Assembly: GCF_004127215.1 (NCBI RefSeq)
Contig: NZ_QEWJ01000002.1
Coordinates: 112,334 to 176,333 of the forward strand
Reading direction: 5' to 3'
Source: Streptococcus oralis
Lineage (GTDB): Bacteria > Bacillota > Bacilli > Lactobacillales > Streptococcaceae
DNA: 64,000 nucleotides
The position numbers and the translations under genes were made by a program. The notes beneath the pieces were generated by a model. That model worked only from the letters and a program-made list of their open reading frames with translations. It was not told the DNA's origin and searched no databases. This document shows, in pieces, positions 18,698 to 28,308 of this stretch; the first letter of the stretch is position 1; every line of letters starts with the position of its first letter.

Positions 18698-19594
18698 ATG
18701 GTTTTACATGTTTTATTTATTCTATTAATTCTAGTGCTGATTGCATCAGTGATTATTATCAGCTCTGTGTATGTTGTAAGGCAGCAGTCTGTCGCCATTA
18801 TTGAGCGCTTTGGTAAATACCAAAAGTTGAGTAACAGTGGGATTCATGTGCGAGCTCCTTTTGGGATTGATAGAATTGCAGCCAGAGTGCAGTTGCGCCT
18901 ATTACAAAGTGAGATTGTCGTGGAAACAAAAACGCAGGATAACGTCTTTGTAACTATGAATGTGGCAACTCAGTATCGAGTGAATGAGAACAACGTCACA
19001 GATGCTTACTATAAACTAATGAGACCAGAAGCTCAAATCAAATCCTATATCGAGGATGCCTTGCGTTCGTCCGTACCGAAATTGACCTTGGATGAACTAT
19101 TTGAGAAAAAAGATGAAATCGCATTAGAAGTTCAAAAACAAGTAGCAGAAGAAATGTCTACATATGGTTACATCATTGTAAAAACACTGATTACGAAGGT
19201 TGAGCCTGACGCTGAAGTGAAACAATCAATGAATGAAATCAATGCTGCCCAACGTAAGAGGGTCGCTGCGCAAGAACTTGCAGAAGCAGATAAGATTAAA
19301 ATCGTGACAGCGGCGGAGGCAGAGGCAGAAAAAGATCGCCTACATGGTGTAGGGATTGCAGAACAGCGTAAGGCTATTGTTGACGGACTTGCTGATTCTA
19401 TTCAAGAATTAAAAGGAGCCAATGTTGAACTCACGGAAGCCCAGATTATGTCCATTCTATTAACAAATCAGTATTTGGATACTTTGAATAATTTCGCTGA
19501 CAATAAGGGCAATAACACCATCTTCCTACCAGCAAATCCTGATGGAGTTGAAGATATACGAACAAGCATATTATCAGCTTTAAAAGCTAAGTAA
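18698..19594 (+). CDS. SPFH/band 7 (stomatin-like) membrane protein
   Basis: 298 residues. One N-terminal membrane helix (about 3-25) followed by the band 7 domain: QQSVAIIERFGKYQKLSNSG, DNVFVTMNVATQYRV, and the long helical region rich in Ala, Glu and Lys (AQELAEADKIKIVTAAEAEA). Such proteins form oligomeric rings or cages in membrane microdomains and are often linked to proteases or membrane organisation; no partner NfeD gene lies next door, so the precise role is open. Strong ribosome site GAAAGGGGGAG. Confidence 0.88.
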   Translation: MVLHVLFILLILVLIASVIIISSVYVVRQQSVAIIERFGKYQKLSNSGIHVRAPFGIDRIAARVQLRLLQSEIVVETKTQDNVFVTMNVATQYRVNENNVTDAYYKLMRPEAQIKSYIEDALRSSVPKLTLDELFEKKDEIALEVQKQVAEEMSTYGYIIVKTLITKVEPDAEVKQSMNEINAAQRKRVAAQELAEADKIKIVTAAEAEAEKDRLHGVGIAEQRKAIVDGLADSIQELKGANVELTEAQIMSILLTNQYLDTLNNFADNKGNNTIFLPANPDGVEDIRTSILSALKAK

Positions 19595-19694
19595 TAACAA
19601 TTCATTATTTGTTTTCAATAAGTAGATGTTTTTTGGATAATCCTAAAAGAATGGATATATGTCAGTATCGTAAAGAATAAAATAGGAGAAGAAC

Positions 19695-19910
19695 ATGGCT
19701 AAGTCAAACTTTGAAAAAGTAGAATCAGTTGTTGGCTGGGTTCGTGATAAGAAAATCACAGGTTACCGTATCTCTAAGGAAACAAATGCACGTGAAATGT
19801 CAATTATTGCTTTGGCACAAGGTCGTGCAAAAGTGAAAAATATTTCATTTGAAACAGCCCTAGGTTTGATTGATTTTTATGACAAGAATCATGAAAAATT
19901 TGAAGATTAA
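19695..19910 (+). CDS. Small helix-turn-helix-like protein, unknown role
   Basis: 71 residues. The middle (ITGYRISKETNAREMSIIAL) reads like the two helices of a Cro/XRE-type helix-turn-helix, followed by AQGRAKVKNISFETALGLIDF, typical of phage-repressor-like small proteins. No wing or dimer domain is present, so DNA binding is only a suggestion. It is monocistronic with AATAGGAG nine bases upstream and a strong terminator after it. Family name not recognised. Confidence 0.75.
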   Translation: MAKSNFEKVESVVGWVRDKKITGYRISKETNAREMSIIALAQGRAKVKNISFETALGLIDFYDKNHEKFED

Positions 19911-19920
19911 ACTAGGCTTA

Positions 19921-19953
19921 AAGGCAGATTCTTAAAATGGATCTGCCTTTTGT
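19921..19953 (+). terminator. Terminator of the small HTH gene
   Basis: AAGGCAGAT (19921-19929) with ATCTGCCTT (19941-19949), extended by two further pairs, then TTTG. Confidence 0.85.
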
Positions 19954-19970
19954 TCTGCAAAGAGTTAGTA

Positions 19971-19998
19971 AAAAGACTACATATTTTATGCAGTCTTT
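19971..19998 (-). terminator. Terminator of the glnPH-glnQ operon
   Basis: On the minus strand AAAGACT (19998-19992) pairs with AGTCTTT (19978-19972) and a T-run follows. It faces the terminator of the convergent HTH gene. Confidence 0.75.
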
Positions 19999-20003
19999 GT
20001 TTG

Positions 20004-20744
20004 TTATTTGAGATAGCGCTGAAGAAACTCTTTTGTTCGCTCTTCTTTTGGATTGGTGAAGAGGTCTTCGGGATTGCCTTCTTCAGCGATGACACCCTTA
20101 TCCATAAAGATGACACGGTGAGAGACATCGCGGGCGAACTCCATTTCGTGGGTGACGACGATCATAGTCAAGCCTTCTTGAGCTAGGTCTTGCATGATTT
20201 TGAGGACTTCACCGACCATTTCAGGGTCAAGGGCAGATGTTGGTTCGTCAAAGAGGATGGCATCAGGATTCATGGAGAGGGCGCGAGCGATGGCTACACG
20301 TTGCTTCTGGCCACCAGAGAGTTGTTTTGGTTTGGCTTGCCAGTAGCGTTCTCCCATGCCAACTTTTTCAAGATTTTCTTTGGCAATTTTTTCAGCTTCA
20401 GAGCGTTCTCTTTTGAGGACAGTCGTTTGGGCGACAATAGTGTTTTCGAGAACATCGAGGTTTTCAAAGAGGTTGAAGGATTGAAAAACCATTCCGAGCT
20501 TTTCACGATAGTGAGTAAGGTCATAGCCTTTTGCAAGGACGTTTTCTCCTCGGTAGAGAATTTCCCCCTCAGTAGGTGTTTCAAGTAGGTTGATAGAACG
20601 TAGGAAGGTTGATTTTCCGCTTCCTGAGCTGCCGATGATGGAGATAACCTCTCCTTTGTGAACTGACAGAGAGATGTCTTTTAAGACTTCATTTTGTCCA
20701 TAGGATTTTTTGAGGTGTTTAATTTCAAGAATGGGTTGATTCAT
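20004..20744 (-). CDS. glnQ: Amino acid ABC transporter ATP-binding protein (GlnQ-type)
   Basis: 246 residues, standard for polar amino acid importers. Walker [10 protein letters not shown] near residue 37, signature [15 protein letters not shown], Walker [15 protein letters not shown]-loop [11 protein letters not shown]. Drives uptake of glutamine, glutamate or a related amino acid together with the fused binding-protein/permease encoded just upstream; the genes overlap by one base. Exact substrate is inferred only from family. Confidence 0.9.
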   Translation of the reverse strand: MNQPILEIKHLKKSYGQNEVLKDISLSVHKGEVISIIGSSGSGKSTFLRSINLLETPTEGEILYRGENVLAKGYDLTHYREKLGMVFQSFNLFENLDVLENTIVAQTTVLKRERSEAEKIAKENLEKVGMGERYWQAKPKQLSGGQKQRVAIARALSMNPDAILFDEPTSALDPEMVGEVLKIMQDLAQEGLTMIVVTHEMEFARDVSHRVIFMDKGVIAEEGNPEDLFTNPKEERTKEFLQRYLK

Positions 20745-22306
20745 TATTTCAGGTCCTCCGTTTGCATTTGATTAGCACCTGTAGTGTAGGTATCCATGTC
20801 CATGCGTCTTTCGATGGAGCGTAGAATACGGGTCACTGTGAAGGTGAGGACAAAGTAAATCACGGCGATGATTGTAAATGTCTGGAAGTATTGATAAGTT
20901 TGAGTTGCCACGGTATTTCCAGAGAAGTAGAGTTCCACCACAGAGATAACATTCAGTACAGACGTATCCTTGATATTGATGACAAACTCATTACCAGTAG
21001 CAGGTAAGATATTGCGAACGACCTGAGGTAGGACAATCTTACGCATGGTTTGATTATGGGTCATACCAAGAGCGGTTGCGGCTTCAAATTGTCCCTTGTC
21101 AACTGCTAGGATACCTCCACGGACGATTTCTGTCATATAGGCACCCGTGTTGATTGAAACGATGAAGATGGCTGCCAGTGTACGATCGAGATTGATTCCG
21201 AAGGCTTGTGCTGTACCATAGTAGATAACCATAGATTGAACGATCATTGGTGTACCACGGAAAATTTCAATATAGACATTGAGGATCCAGCCAAGTAGCT
21301 TTTGCAAGCCATAGATGGCCTTGTTTTCAGATAGAGGGGCTGTACGGAAGACTCCAATTGCAAGCCCGATAATGAGCCCTGTGATGGTTCCGATAATGGA
21401 GATCAAGAGTGTGATACCGGCACCACGCAAAAGTTGTTGCCAGTTTTCAGAAAGGATCTTAACGACTTGGCTAAAGAAACTACTTTCTTCCTCCGTTGTT
21501 GTCGCCTCCACTGGTTGTTCTTTGATCATCCGATCCATGAGGGCTACTTGTTCGTCCTTAGAAATGGTTTCGATGCTGGCATTGATTTGGCTGATGCGAC
21601 TATCGTCCTTGCGAAGACCAATGGCAATAGCTGTATCTTCTTCGCCAGTTTTGAAACCTGGTTGGGGTTGGATCATTTTGAACTTAGCGTTGGCAGATTC
21701 AGCGGTCAGGGCTTCAGGGCGTTCTGAAACATAGGCATCGATAACACCAGCTTCAAGTGCTTGGCGCATCTGAGCAAAATCACCCATGGCTGTTTCTTTC
21801 TTGGCGCCAGGGATTTGGGAAATCAAGTCATAAAGGTAAACGCCTTGTTGTGATGTGATTTTTGCTCCGCCAAAGTCGTTTAAAGATTTGGCGTTGGCAT
21901 AGGCAGAGTCCTTTTTAACCAATAGAACAGGTTCACTAGTGTAGTAACTGCTTGAAAAGGCAATTTCTTGTTTGCGTTCAGCCGTTGGGCTCATACCTGC
22001 AATGATCATATCGATTTTGCCAGAAGTAAGGGCTGGAACAAGTCCTTCCCACTTGGTTTTAACGACCAAAGGTTCCTTGCCTAGGCCTTTGGCAATCTTT
22101 TTAGCGATTTGGACATCGTAGCCATTGGCATATTGGTTGGTACCGTCAATTTTAACAGCCCCGTTACTATCATCGTCTTGGGTCCAGTTGAAGGGAGCGT
22201 AAGCTGCCTCCATCCCGATGCGTAAATATTCGTCAGCTTGGACCTGGCTAACTAATCCCAGTGTAAGGGCTAGGCTAGCAAGGATAGATAAGCATAATTT
22301 TTTCAT
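20744..22306 (-). CDS. Fused substrate-binding protein and permease of an amino acid ABC importer
   Basis: 520 residues. Signal peptide (about 1-24, ending VSQVQA), a periplasmic-type SBP_bac_3 domain (about 25-265, with [15 protein letters not shown]), then a HisM-type permease (about 285-505) with the ATPase-docking loop [20 protein letters not shown]. The fusion fixes one binding domain per permease chain, a common streptococcal arrangement (GlnPH). It works with the GlnQ-type ATPase downstream. Glutamine or glutamate is the likely cargo, not proven. Confidence 0.9.
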   Translation of the reverse strand: MKKLCLSILASLALTLGLVSQVQADEYLRIGMEAAYAPFNWTQDDDSNGAVKIDGTNQYANGYDVQIAKKIAKGLGKEPLVVKTKWEGLVPALTSGKIDMIIAGMSPTAERKQEIAFSSSYYTSEPVLLVKKDSAYANAKSLNDFGGAKITSQQGVYLYDLISQIPGAKKETAMGDFAQMRQALEAGVIDAYVSERPEALTAESANAKFKMIQPQPGFKTGEEDTAIAIGLRKDDSRISQINASIETISKDEQVALMDRMIKEQPVEATTTEEESSFFSQVVKILSENWQQLLRGAGITLLISIIGTITGLIIGLAIGVFRTAPLSENKAIYGLQKLLGWILNVYIEIFRGTPMIVQSMVIYYGTAQAFGINLDRTLAAIFIVSINTGAYMTEIVRGGILAVDKGQFEAATALGMTHNQTMRKIVLPQVVRNILPATGNEFVINIKDTSVLNVISVVELYFSGNTVATQTYQYFQTFTIIAVIYFVLTFTVTRILRSIERRMDMDTYTTGANQMQTEDLK

Positions 22307-22344
22307 GTTTTCTCCTATTTCTAGTCTAAAAATGACTTCTCTCT

Positions 22345-22373
22345 ATTGTATCGAAAAATAGTGAGATTTTCAA
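22345..22373 (-). promoter_or_regulatory. Promoter of the amino acid importer operon
   Basis: On the minus strand TTGAAA (22373-22368) and TACAAT (22350-22345) are 17 bp apart, about 40 bases ahead of the start codon. Confidence 0.7.
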
Positions 22374-22400
22374 TACAAGTAAGCCTTTACTTATAAAAAA

Positions 22401-22409
22401 TGATATAAT
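22401..22409 (+). promoter_or_regulatory. Extended -10 promoter of the DUF2207 gene
   Basis: TGATATAAT, a perfect extended -10, 30 bases before the GTG start. The divergent importer promoter lies within 60 bases, so control regions are shared. Confidence 0.55.
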
Positions 22410-22439
22410 GATAGCAAAGATAAAAAGGGGGATTGTGTT

Positions 22440-24329
22440 GTGAAAAAGACTTTTTTCTTGCTTTTATTTAGCTTGTTTTGTATTTTACCACTCTCTGTTT
22501 TTGCGGTTGATTTCAAGATTCGCTCTTATCAAGGTGATTTGAATATTCATGCAGATAATACAGCAGAATTTAGGGAGAAAGTAGTCTATTATTTTGATGA
22601 AGACTTTAATGGACAACTAGTAGGACTTGGCCATGCGGGTAAGATGCCAAAGGGCTTTGAAATAGATTCCAGTCCGAAGATTCAGGTATGGAAGAATGCT
22701 GTTGCCATTGAAAATGTCAATAGTGAAGTGATAGAAGAATCGGAAGGCTATACTGTAAAAGTGTATAATCCAGGCCAAGGGGGGGATACCGTTGAAGTGG
22801 TAATCACATGGCAACTAAAAAATCTCTTATTTCTATATGATGATATCGCGGAACTTAATTGGCAGCCCCTGACGGATAGTTCAGAACCTATCGAAAAATT
22901 TGAGTTTCGAGTAACGGGCTTTAATGGAGCAGAAAAATTATTCTTTCATACAGGGAAACTCTTTACAGAGGGCAAGGTAGAAAAGATAGATGGTGATTAT
23001 CGTGTTCATTTACAGAACCTACCTCGTCAGCGTGGGGTCGAATTGCATGCATATTGGCCTAGAAAAGATTTTGGAACAGCTTTGGATCAGGGATTGAAGG
23101 GCAATCGTTTAGCAGAATTTGAAAAAATAGAGGAATCCATTACTGCTGAAAAAGCTCAAAGCAAAGCTCTGATTATGTGGATCATCCCTTTGCTACTCTC
23201 GCTTTCTTTAGTCTTTAGTGTTATTTTATACTGCATTTACAGAAGAAAAACCTCCCCATCGAAGAAATATGCTAAAAATCACCGTCTCTATGAACCGCCA
23301 ATGGACTTAGAACCGATGGTTTTATCGGAAGCTGTTTACTCCACTTCTTTAGAGGAAGTCAGTCCCTTGACCAAGGGAGGAGGGAAGTTCACCTTTGACC
23401 AACTCGTTCAGGCCACTTTATTGGATGTGATTGACCGTGGAAATGTTTCAATCATCTCAAATGGAGATGAGGTCCGTTTAAAAGTCGTAAAAGAAAAAGG
23501 ACTGGCAAGTTTTGAAAAAGATTGCCTTAATTTGGCCTTTTCAGGAAGAGAAGAAGTGCTTGTTTCAGATTTGTTTGCAGATTACCAAGTGTCAACTAGT
23601 CTTTACCAAGGTGCAAAAGCAGCTGATGAAAAACGGATTCAGAAAACGGGACGTAAGCTTAAGTCGTCTTTCGAGCAAGCACTTAAGCAGATGCAGGATG
23701 GGGTGAGAAAGCGGGTTTCCTCTTTGCAACTTCCAGATTATTATCGTCCACTGAGCAATGGAGAAAAAATCTTGCGATTGATGATAGGTGGCTCTACGCT
23801 TCTACCTGCTTTCGTTGGTTTTGGCTGGTTCTTGTATAGTTTGGATGCTCACGGGTACCTTTCTCTGCCACTTCCTATCCTTGGGTTTGTGAGCTTGATG
23901 TTAGCTGCCGTCTATTATTGGACGACCCGATTTGATACTCGTGATGGCATTTTAAACGAAGAAGGACTAGAAGCATACTATCTCTGGACTAGTTTTGAAA
24001 ACATGCTTCGCGATATTGCTCACCTAGACAAGGCAGAATTAGAGAGTATTGTTCTTTGGAATCGCCTCCTTGTCTATGCTACTTTATTTGGTTATGCGGA
24101 CAAGGTGAGTCATTTGATGAAATCTTATCAGATTCAAGTTGAGAATCCAGATATCAATCTTTACGTAGCTTATGGCTGGCACAGTATGTTTTATCATTCT
24201 ACTGCTCAAATGAGCCACTATGCTAGTATTGCAAACACAGCTAGCACCTACTCCGTATCTTCTGGAAGTGGAAGTTCTGGCGGGGGATTCTCAGGAGGTG
24301 GAGGCGGTGGTAGCATCGGCGCCTTCTAA
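22440..24329 (+). CDS. DUF2207-family membrane protein with Gly-rich tail
   Basis: 629 residues. Signal peptide (about 1-22), an extracellular beta-rich DUF2207 domain (23-230), a membrane helix (about 242-265), a cytoplasmic region, two further helices near 455-500, and a C-terminus made of Ser and Gly repeats (SGSGSSGGGFSGGGGGGS). Such proteins occur widely in Firmicutes with no assigned function; the Gly-rich end is characteristic of the family. Start is GTG 22440 with AAAAGGGGG upstream. It lies just ahead of uppP but has a separate promoter. Confidence 0.85.
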   Translation: MKKTFFLLLFSLFCILPLSVFAVDFKIRSYQGDLNIHADNTAEFREKVVYYFDEDFNGQLVGLGHAGKMPKGFEIDSSPKIQVWKNAVAIENVNSEVIEESEGYTVKVYNPGQGGDTVEVVITWQLKNLLFLYDDIAELNWQPLTDSSEPIEKFEFRVTGFNGAEKLFFHTGKLFTEGKVEKIDGDYRVHLQNLPRQRGVELHAYWPRKDFGTALDQGLKGNRLAEFEKIEESITAEKAQSKALIMWIIPLLLSLSLVFSVILYCIYRRKTSPSKKYAKNHRLYEPPMDLEPMVLSEAVYSTSLEEVSPLTKGGGKFTFDQLVQATLLDVIDRGNVSIISNGDEVRLKVVKEKGLASFEKDCLNLAFSGREEVLVSDLFADYQVSTSLYQGAKAADEKRIQKTGRKLKSSFEQALKQMQDGVRKRVSSLQLPDYYRPLSNGEKILRLMIGGSTLLPAFVGFGWFLYSLDAHGYLSLPLPILGFVSLMLAAVYYWTTRFDTRDGILNEEGLEAYYLWTSFENMLRDIAHLDKAELESIVLWNRLLVYATLFGYADKVSHLMKSYQIQVENPDINLYVAYGWHSMFYHSTAQMSHYASIANTASTYSVSSGSGSSGGGFSGGGGGGSIGAF

Positions 24330-24355
24330 AAAATCTATCGCAACATCCGAAATTA

Positions 24356-24364
24356 TGTTATAAT
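24356..24364 (+). promoter_or_regulatory. Extended -10 promoter of uppP
   Basis: TGTTATAAT (TG-n-TATAAT) 25 bases before the uppP start codon; no good -35. Confidence 0.5.
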
Positions 24365-24388
24365 AGAGGACAGAAAAAGGAGTAATGC

Positions 24389-25234
24389 ATGTATTTTATT
24401 GAAATTTTGAAGTCAATCTTTTTTGGGATTGTTGAAGGAATTACTGAATGGTTGCCAATTTCAAGTACAGGTCACTTGATTTTGGTTGAAGAATTTGTAC
24501 AATACAAGGATCAAAATGAAGCCTTCATGTCTATGTTTAATGTTGTCATTCAGCTCGGTGCTATTTTAGCAGTTATGGTAATTTACTTTAACAAGCTCAA
24601 TCCCTTCAAACCTGGTAAAAATAAGGTCGAAGTTCGTCGAACTTGGCAGTTATGGTCAAAAGTTTTCGTCGCAACCTTGCCTTTGCTATTGGTTTTTAAG
24701 TTGGATGATTGGTTTGATGCCAACTTCCACAACATGGTTTCAGTTGCTATCATGTTGATTATTTATGGGGTTGCCTTTATCTATCTTGAAAAAAGAAATA
24801 AGGCGCAAGCTATTGAACCAACAGTGACAGAGCTAGACAAGTTGCCTTATAAAACAGCTCTTTACATCGGACTCTTCCAAGTCCTTGCCCTTTTCCCAGG
24901 AACAAGTCGTTCAGGTGCCACTATCGTTGGTGGATTGTTGAATGGAACAAGTCGCTCTGTCGTAACGGAGTTTACCTTCTATCTCGGAATTCCTGTTATG
25001 TTTGGAGCTAGCGCTTTAAAGATTTTCAAATTTATTAAAGCCGGTCAACTTTTGAGTTTTGGTCAACTATTCTTGCTCTTGGTTGCTATGGGAGTAGCCT
25101 TTGCGGTCAGCATGGTTGCTATTCGTTTCTTGACCAGCTATGTGAAGAAGCACGACTTTACACTCTTTGGTAAATACCGTATTGTACTTGGTAGTGTCTT
25201 GTTGCTCTATAGTTTTGTGCGTTTATTTGTATAA
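24389..25234 (+). CDS. uppP: Undecaprenyl-diphosphate phosphatase
   Basis: 281 residues, seven or eight membrane helices. Both BacA/UppP signatures are intact: [17 protein letters not shown] near residue 17 (catalytic Glu, Ser) and [10 protein letters not shown] near residue 171 (catalytic Arg). Recycles the lipid carrier for peptidoglycan, teichoic acid and capsule, and its level sets bacitracin tolerance. Relevant to the capsule genes further along, which use the same carrier. Confidence 0.96.
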   Translation: MYFIEILKSIFFGIVEGITEWLPISSTGHLILVEEFVQYKDQNEAFMSMFNVVIQLGAILAVMVIYFNKLNPFKPGKNKVEVRRTWQLWSKVFVATLPLLLVFKLDDWFDANFHNMVSVAIMLIIYGVAFIYLEKRNKAQAIEPTVTELDKLPYKTALYIGLFQVLALFPGTSRSGATIVGGLLNGTSRSVVTEFTFYLGIPVMFGASALKIFKFIKAGQLLSFGQLFLLLVAMGVAFAVSMVAIRFLTSYVKKHDFTLFGKYRIVLGSVLLLYSFVRLFV

Positions 25235-25250
25235 GTTGAAAATAGAATAA

Positions 25251-25301
25251 AATAGGATAGTTCGCCAAAAAACATTTTGGGAGGAACTATCCTATTTTTA
25301 T
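25251..25301 (+). terminator. uppP terminator, long hairpin
   Basis: Perfect 13-bp outer stem (25251-25263 with 25284-25296) and an inner stem CCAAAA with TTTTGG (25265-25270, 25275-25280), then T-run. Unusually long for a simple terminator. Confidence 0.85.
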
Positions 25302-25388
25302 AATTGTTTAGTTTATTTTTTATTACCTTATTCTGTCGTCTTGCCCGACGTTTGACCGTGGTTTTAAACGTAAACTAAAAGATTGTAT

Positions 25389-26021
25389 TTAATTTGATTG
25401 ACTTAAAATTTCGTGGATTAAAGATTCATCAAAAATATCCAGTCCGATAGATTGAAGCATAAATTGTAAAAAATAAATCCGGTCGACAATTTTTTCGGAA
25501 GAATTTTCAAAAATACTCCCTTCAACCCAAAAGTTAGTCAAAAGCAAGATTGTCTCGGCCGCTTCATTAGGGAAGGGGATGGGGTGGATGGACTGATCTT
25601 CTATTCCTTTTTTAATAATATCTGCAATAAGGGGAGTTCCTATACGCAGATTGTAACGGATAATAGTCAGCATGAACTCCGCATCAAGAGGCGCGTGATT
25701 CAACATTTCGTAGTTAGTTTTCTGACTTTTTAAACTAAACTGAAAGGTTTCTTTTAGCTGTTCTCTTCCAGTTAAATGACTGGTGGATTCAAGCCAGTCT
25801 AGCAATTCCTTTTCCATCAATTGATAACGCTGTTTTAAAACTGCAAAAAAAATTTCATCTTTTGATTGAAAATGGTGATAAATCGCCCCTTTTGAAATGC
25901 TAGCTGTTTGCGCTATGTTCTGTACACTTGTTTTTTCATAGCCATTGTGAATAAAAAGCTGTGAAGCTGTTGATAAAATCTTTTCAATCATTGCTTGAGA
26001 TTTTTCTGTTTTTGCGACCAT
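25389..26021 (-). CDS. TetR-family transcriptional regulator
   Basis: 210 residues. N-terminal TetR helix-turn-helix (ILSTASQLFIHNGYEKTSVQ, then ASISKGAIYHHFQSKDEIF). The C-terminal ligand-binding part is not recognisable by eye. Second gene of a two-gene operon with a small membrane protein; the gap is 100 bases with no clear promoter. Probably represses its own operon through the dyad at 26466-26479. Ligand unknown. Confidence 0.88.
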   Translation of the reverse strand: MVAKTEKSQAMIEKILSTASQLFIHNGYEKTSVQNIAQTASISKGAIYHHFQSKDEIFFAVLKQRYQLMEKELLDWLESTSHLTGREQLKETFQFSLKSQKTNYEMLNHAPLDAEFMLTIIRYNLRIGTPLIADIIKKGIEDQSIHPIPFPNEAAETILLLTNFWVEGSIFENSSEKIVDRIYFLQFMLQSIGLDIFDESLIHEILSQSN

Positions 26022-26121
26022 TAAGTTCCTTCTCTCTGTTTTATTAAATTTATTTTATCAAAAAAAGAAGAAAAGGTAATATTTGAGCAGTCTAACAAGT
26101 CTCATTCTTAAGAAAACCACT

Positions 26122-26445
26122 CTACTTTTTTAATTTTGCTTCCATACGTTTGATGTGATACAAGTTTGAGAGAACTGTAATTCCACCGATGGTCATTATT
26201 CCTAAACCATTCCAAGGACTAAACAAAGTAGTGATGATCCCGCCAGTAATTGTAGCATACCCACATTTCACTCCCAAACGAGAATGTCGGATACCGCTCT
26301 CTCCTTGTGTTAATCGATAAAACTGTTCTTTTTGCTGCATTATTTGCTTTTTAATGGCTTCGTGATGACGTATTTGATGTTGACGTACTCGTTGCTCTTG
26401 TTTTGCAATATAATCAATTGTTTTTTCTAGCATAGATTTTTTCAT
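26122..26445 (-). CDS. Small membrane-anchored protein upstream of TetR gene
   Basis: 107 residues. The first 55 are strongly charged and helical, rich in Gln, His and Lys (EQRVRQHQIRHHEAIKKQIM), followed by one or two membrane helices (about 65-98) and a basic tail. No family recognised. The start used is ATG at 26445, because AAGGGAC precedes it and the longer frame to 26523 would begin at the -35 of the probable promoter. It is the likely regulated gene of the TetR protein. Confidence 0.65.
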   Translation of the reverse strand: MKKSMLEKTIDYIAKQEQRVRQHQIRHHEAIKKQIMQQKEQFYRLTQGESGIRHSRLGVKCGYATITGGIITTLFSPWNGLGIMTIGGITVLSNLYHIKRMEAKLKK

Positions 26446-26465
26446 GTTAAGTCCCTTCTGCAAAA

Positions 26466-26479
26466 ACCGACCAGACGGT
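26466..26479 (-). promoter_or_regulatory. Candidate TetR operator
   Basis: ACCGACCAGACGGT (plus-strand reading) has matching ends ACCG/CGGT, much more GC-rich than its surroundings. It lies between the -10 and the ribosome site of the small membrane protein gene, where a repressor would block transcription. Confidence 0.45.
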
Positions 26480-26494
26480 ATTTTTATGTTTTTT

Positions 26495-26523
26495 AGTTTA
26501 ACAAATATAAATGAAGGTGTCAA
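26495..26523 (-). promoter_or_regulatory. Promoter of the TetR operon
   Basis: On the minus strand consensus TTGACA (26523-26518) and TAAACT (26500-26495), 17 bp apart. Confidence 0.55.
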
Positions 26524-26940
26524 CTTCTAACACTTGCGGAAAAATATTTTTACTATCAACTATTTGAAATCAATCTCACCGTTTTTATTTTAAGTGCTGT
26601 AAATAATACATAATTAAAATCAAGTGGGCTTTTTTATTAATAAAATGTCAAAAAACAGCATAGTCCAAGTATGTATGTGAGAATGTTCCTTCTCTAAAAT
26701 TATAGAATTTATCCTAGTACAAATGCGGTAGAAATTCAAACTAAACTATATTTCCCAAAAACATTCAGTTTTCTAGCAAAAGAGTGTGGGAACTAAGGGA
26801 AAGAAGTTTTCTTGAATTAGGATTTTTTAGAGTCTAAAATGTGAATAACAGCCTGTTGAATGCTGGCCAGCGATTTAAGATAGTTCCTCGAACTATTTTA
26901 GTGATTAGCTATCACGCTCTGAGTATTATTTCTAAAACAG
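26524..26940. other. Intergenic region without genes
   Basis: About 420 bases, AT-rich. No coding frame with a ribosome site on either strand. It reads like decayed sequence; no standard BOX or RUP was recognised. Confidence 0.5.
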
Positions 26941-26974
26941 AATGAGGCTGAAACACTGTTGTTCCAACCTCATT
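26941..26974 (-). repeat. Inverted repeat downstream of dinB
   Basis: AATGAGG (26941-26947) with CCTCATT (26968-26974); on the minus strand it reads AATGAGGTTGGAAC ... CAGCCTCATT and may terminate dinB. The arms share GAGGTTGGAA and CAGCCT with the larger repeat near 37.9-38.0 kb. Confidence 0.5.
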
Positions 26975-27006
26975 TGATTCAAACTAATGAAACTCCCCTC
27001 AAGGGT

Positions 27007-28068
27007 TTAAAATCCTGTTACTGTGATTCCTAGTAAACGAACGCCTTTTTCTTTTTCAGCTAGTTCTTCGTAGAGTTGAAGGGCAGTTTGAGAAATCTGA
27101 CTAGCGTCCTGTGTTGCTTGTGGGAGGCTTTTTCGCCTAGTCAGAGTGGAGAAGTCAGCATATCGTATTTTTAGGATAATGATTTTTCCAGCTTTGTCCT
27201 GCTTGTTGAGATTGTGAGCTACTTTTTCAGAGAGAAGAGTCAGCTCTTTTTTGATGTCTTCTTCAGCCTGGAGAATCTTACCATAAGTTTTCTCCTTGCC
27301 AATAGACTTACGAATGCGATTGGACTTGACTGGAGAATTGTGAATACCACGAGCCTTTCGATAAAGATCAAAACCGAGTCTGCCAAACCGATCGATTAAA
27401 GTGACTTCTGAGACGTCCAATAAGTCTGCACCAGTATAAATGCCCATTTCATGAAGGCGTTCAACTGTTTTTTTGCCCACACCGTAAAATTTAGCAATAT
27501 CCATTTGTTTGAGAAATTCTTGGGCTTGGTCAGGTAGAATTACTGTCAAACCATGCGGCTTCTGATAATCACTGGCCATTTTAGCTAAGAATTTGTTATA
27601 GGAAACGCCAGCAGAAGCAGTCAGGTGTAGTTCCTGCCAGATATCTTGTTGGATGAGACGAGCTATTTTGACAGCTGACTTGATACCAAGTTTATTTTCT
27701 GTCACATCCAAGTAGGCTTCGTCAATACTCATGGGTTCAATCAAATCAGTATAACGTTTAAAAATAGCTCGAATCTGAAAACCCACTGCCTTATACTTTT
27801 CATAATTTCCGGAGATAAAGACGGCTTGGGGACAACGCTCATAAGCTTCTTTAGAACTCATGGCAGAGTGAATACCAAAGGCCCGTGCCTCGTAGCTACA
27901 AGTAGAAACAACACCCCGTCCGCCTGTTTGTCTAGGGTCACTTCCAATGATGACAGGTTTTCCTTTTAACTTAGGATTGTCTCTTATTTCCACTGCAGCA
28001 AAAAAGGCATCCATATCGATATGGATGATTTTTCTGGACAAATCATTTATCAATGGAAATATGAGCAT
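27007..28068 (-). CDS. dinB: DNA polymerase IV (Y-family)
   Basis: 353 residues. Catalytic acidic motifs [14 protein letters not shown] (N-terminus) and [10 protein letters not shown] near residue 115 are intact; the helix-hairpin-helix stretch [17 protein letters not shown] and little-finger domain follow. A low-fidelity polymerase for lesion bypass. In pneumococcus dinB also lies next to pflB. No beta-clamp motif was identified with confidence, though the C-terminus (LLGITVTGF) is in the usual place. Confidence 0.95.
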   Translation of the reverse strand: MLIFPLINDLSRKIIHIDMDAFFAAVEIRDNPKLKGKPVIIGSDPRQTGGRGVVSTCSYEARAFGIHSAMSSKEAYERCPQAVFISGNYEKYKAVGFQIRAIFKRYTDLIEPMSIDEAYLDVTENKLGIKSAVKIARLIQQDIWQELHLTASAGVSYNKFLAKMASDYQKPHGLTVILPDQAQEFLKQMDIAKFYGVGKKTVERLHEMGIYTGADLLDVSEVTLIDRFGRLGFDLYRKARGIHNSPVKSNRIRKSIGKEKTYGKILQAEEDIKKELTLLSEKVAHNLNKQDKAGKIIILKIRYADFSTLTRRKSLPQATQDASQISQTALQLYEELAEKEKGVRLLGITVTGF

Positions 28069-28223
28069 TTTTGTTCCTTTCTACCATCATTCATTTTCTA
28101 TTTATTATACCCTTTTTTCTGAAAAAATGGAAAAGAGTAATTTTACTTTCAAATATATAATACAGATAGTGCCAAATAACAGACTGTATTAGAAAAGAAA
28201 GCAACAAAAAGGCCGTATATCAC

Positions 28224-28253
28224 TTGTTGAAATCGGTTACTGTATGGTATACT
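28224..28253 (+). promoter_or_regulatory. pflB promoter
   Basis: TTGTTG at 28224-28229 (or TTGAAA three bases later) with TATACT at 28248-28253, spacing 18 or 15. Confidence 0.45.
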
Positions 28254-28308
28254 TGACTCATGAATGTAACAGATGACTGTTACTAGAAAGAAAAATGAGG
28301 ACATTAAC

